Shown: positions 5,426 to 5,720 of the stretch, one piece after another
How the letters are laid out: each line of letters opens with the position of its first letter
How positions within the stretch are numbered: position 1 is the first letter of the stretch
DNA from: Fimbriimonadaceae bacterium
GTDB lineage: Bacteria > Armatimonadota > Fimbriimonadia > Fimbriimonadales > Fimbriimonadaceae
Direction: 5' to 3'
NCBI GenBank assembly: GCA_022402505.1
Contig: JAKRSE010000382.1
Span: 1-5,720 of the forward strand
Length of the DNA stretch: 5,720 bases
The notes under the pieces: model-generated
Database searches by the model: none
What the model was told of the DNA's origin: nothing
The model's input: only the letters and a program-made list of their open reading frames with translations
Program-made: the position numbers and the translations under genes

Positions 5426-5720
5426 TCAACGCCGAAGTCCTCTATCTCATCGGAACCCTTTCGCTCTTCGCCGGGGTCTTCGTTCTCTTTCTGGCCGCCA
5501 TCAAAGGGATCCGCCTGTGGCTGGCGGTCGATCCCGAGCGGCCTTCGCTCATCAAGGGCATCCGCGGCAATCTGATCCTTGGCGGACTCCTCGTCCTGGT
5601 CTTTGTACTTCTGCCGATGGATTCCGGCCGAGAGACGGCCAAGGGGGTCACGGTCCCGGTCGTCTGGGTGCTGATGTCCTTCCCGGGCTGGCTCACCCTC
5701 TTCTCCGCCTTCATGGTGGT
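5422..5720 (+). CDS. Membrane protein, N-terminal part (3' partial); possible transporter partner
   Basis: The frame starts at GTG 5422, inside the GTGA overlap with the transporter stop, and stays open for 99 codons to the window edge. GGAG at 5410-5413 lies eight bases before the start, the best ribosome site in the window, so coupled translation is likely. The visible part is strongly hydrophobic, with likely helices at residues about 5-27 (VLYLIGTLSLFAGVFVLFLA), 51-65 (LILGGLLVLVFVLLP) and 77-99. Between helices 1 and 2 is a basic segment with VDPERPSLIKGIRGN. By position it should be the MalG-type second permease, but ordinary MalG starts have one helix and then a long outer loop, not three closely spaced helices. 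It may be a MalG with an N-terminal extension or a separate small membrane protein before malG. I recognise no motif that decides this. Confidence 0.8.
   Translation, partial: MINAEVLYLIGTLSLFAGVFVLFLAAIKGIRLWLAVDPERPSLIKGIRGNLILGGLLVLVFVLLPMDSGRETAKGVTVPVVWVLMSFPGWLTLFSAFMV

Noticed and set aside
5442..5714. Minus-strand open frame of 90 codons at the right end
   Set aside because: It is opposite the coupled plus-strand membrane-protein gene, which has a good ribosome site and helices; the minus-strand product is Arg/Ser/Thr-rich with no features.

Overview
The window reads as chromosomal DNA of a GC-rich, probably Gram-negative bacterium. The clues are a type II secretion pseudopilin-like protein ending in a degenerate 'NGGANF..-D' motif, a lipoprotein, a GntR/LacI hybrid regulator and a CUT1-type sugar ABC transporter. 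That mix, with weak or missing Shine-Dalgarno sequences and GTG/TTG starts, resembles Planctomycetota, Armatimonadota, Sumerlaeota and similar lineages. This is an impression only, because no taxonomic marker gene is present.

Layout. (1) Bases 1-532, plus strand: the C-terminal end of a pseudopilin-like protein overlaps by one base (TGATG) with a 53-residue lipoprotein; a perfect 15-bp-stem hairpin at 550-594 closes the unit. (2) Bases 632-1792, minus strand: a 386-residue transcription factor with a GntR winged helix at the N terminus and a LacI/GalR-type sugar-sensing domain at the C terminus. A promoter abuts its GTG start. (3) Bases 1933-2009, minus strand: tRNA-Pro(CGG) with encoded CCA. 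(4) Bases 2075-2404, minus strand: a small two-helix membrane protein of unknown function. (5) Bases 2405-2983: about 580 bases without a credible gene but rich in inverted repeats, with a likely promoter at its right end. (6) Bases 2984-5425, plus strand: an 813-residue protein joining a complete extracellular sugar-binding protein to a complete MalF-type permease. (7) From 5422 to the end, plus strand: the start of a translationally coupled membrane protein, cut by the window edge.

How it fits together. The fused protein would capture a carbohydrate outside the cytoplasmic membrane and pass it to its own permease half. A second permease (MalG type) and an ATPase are needed and are not seen; the cut-off gene may be or precede the partner. 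The GntR/LacI regulator is a plausible sugar-responsive controller. A short motif is shared, with a one-base gap, between its promoter and the region upstream of the transporter, which hints at a regulatory link but does not prove it.

The most distinctive item is the single-chain binding protein-permease with an extra joining helix, followed by a downstream gene whose start does not look like an ordinary MalG.
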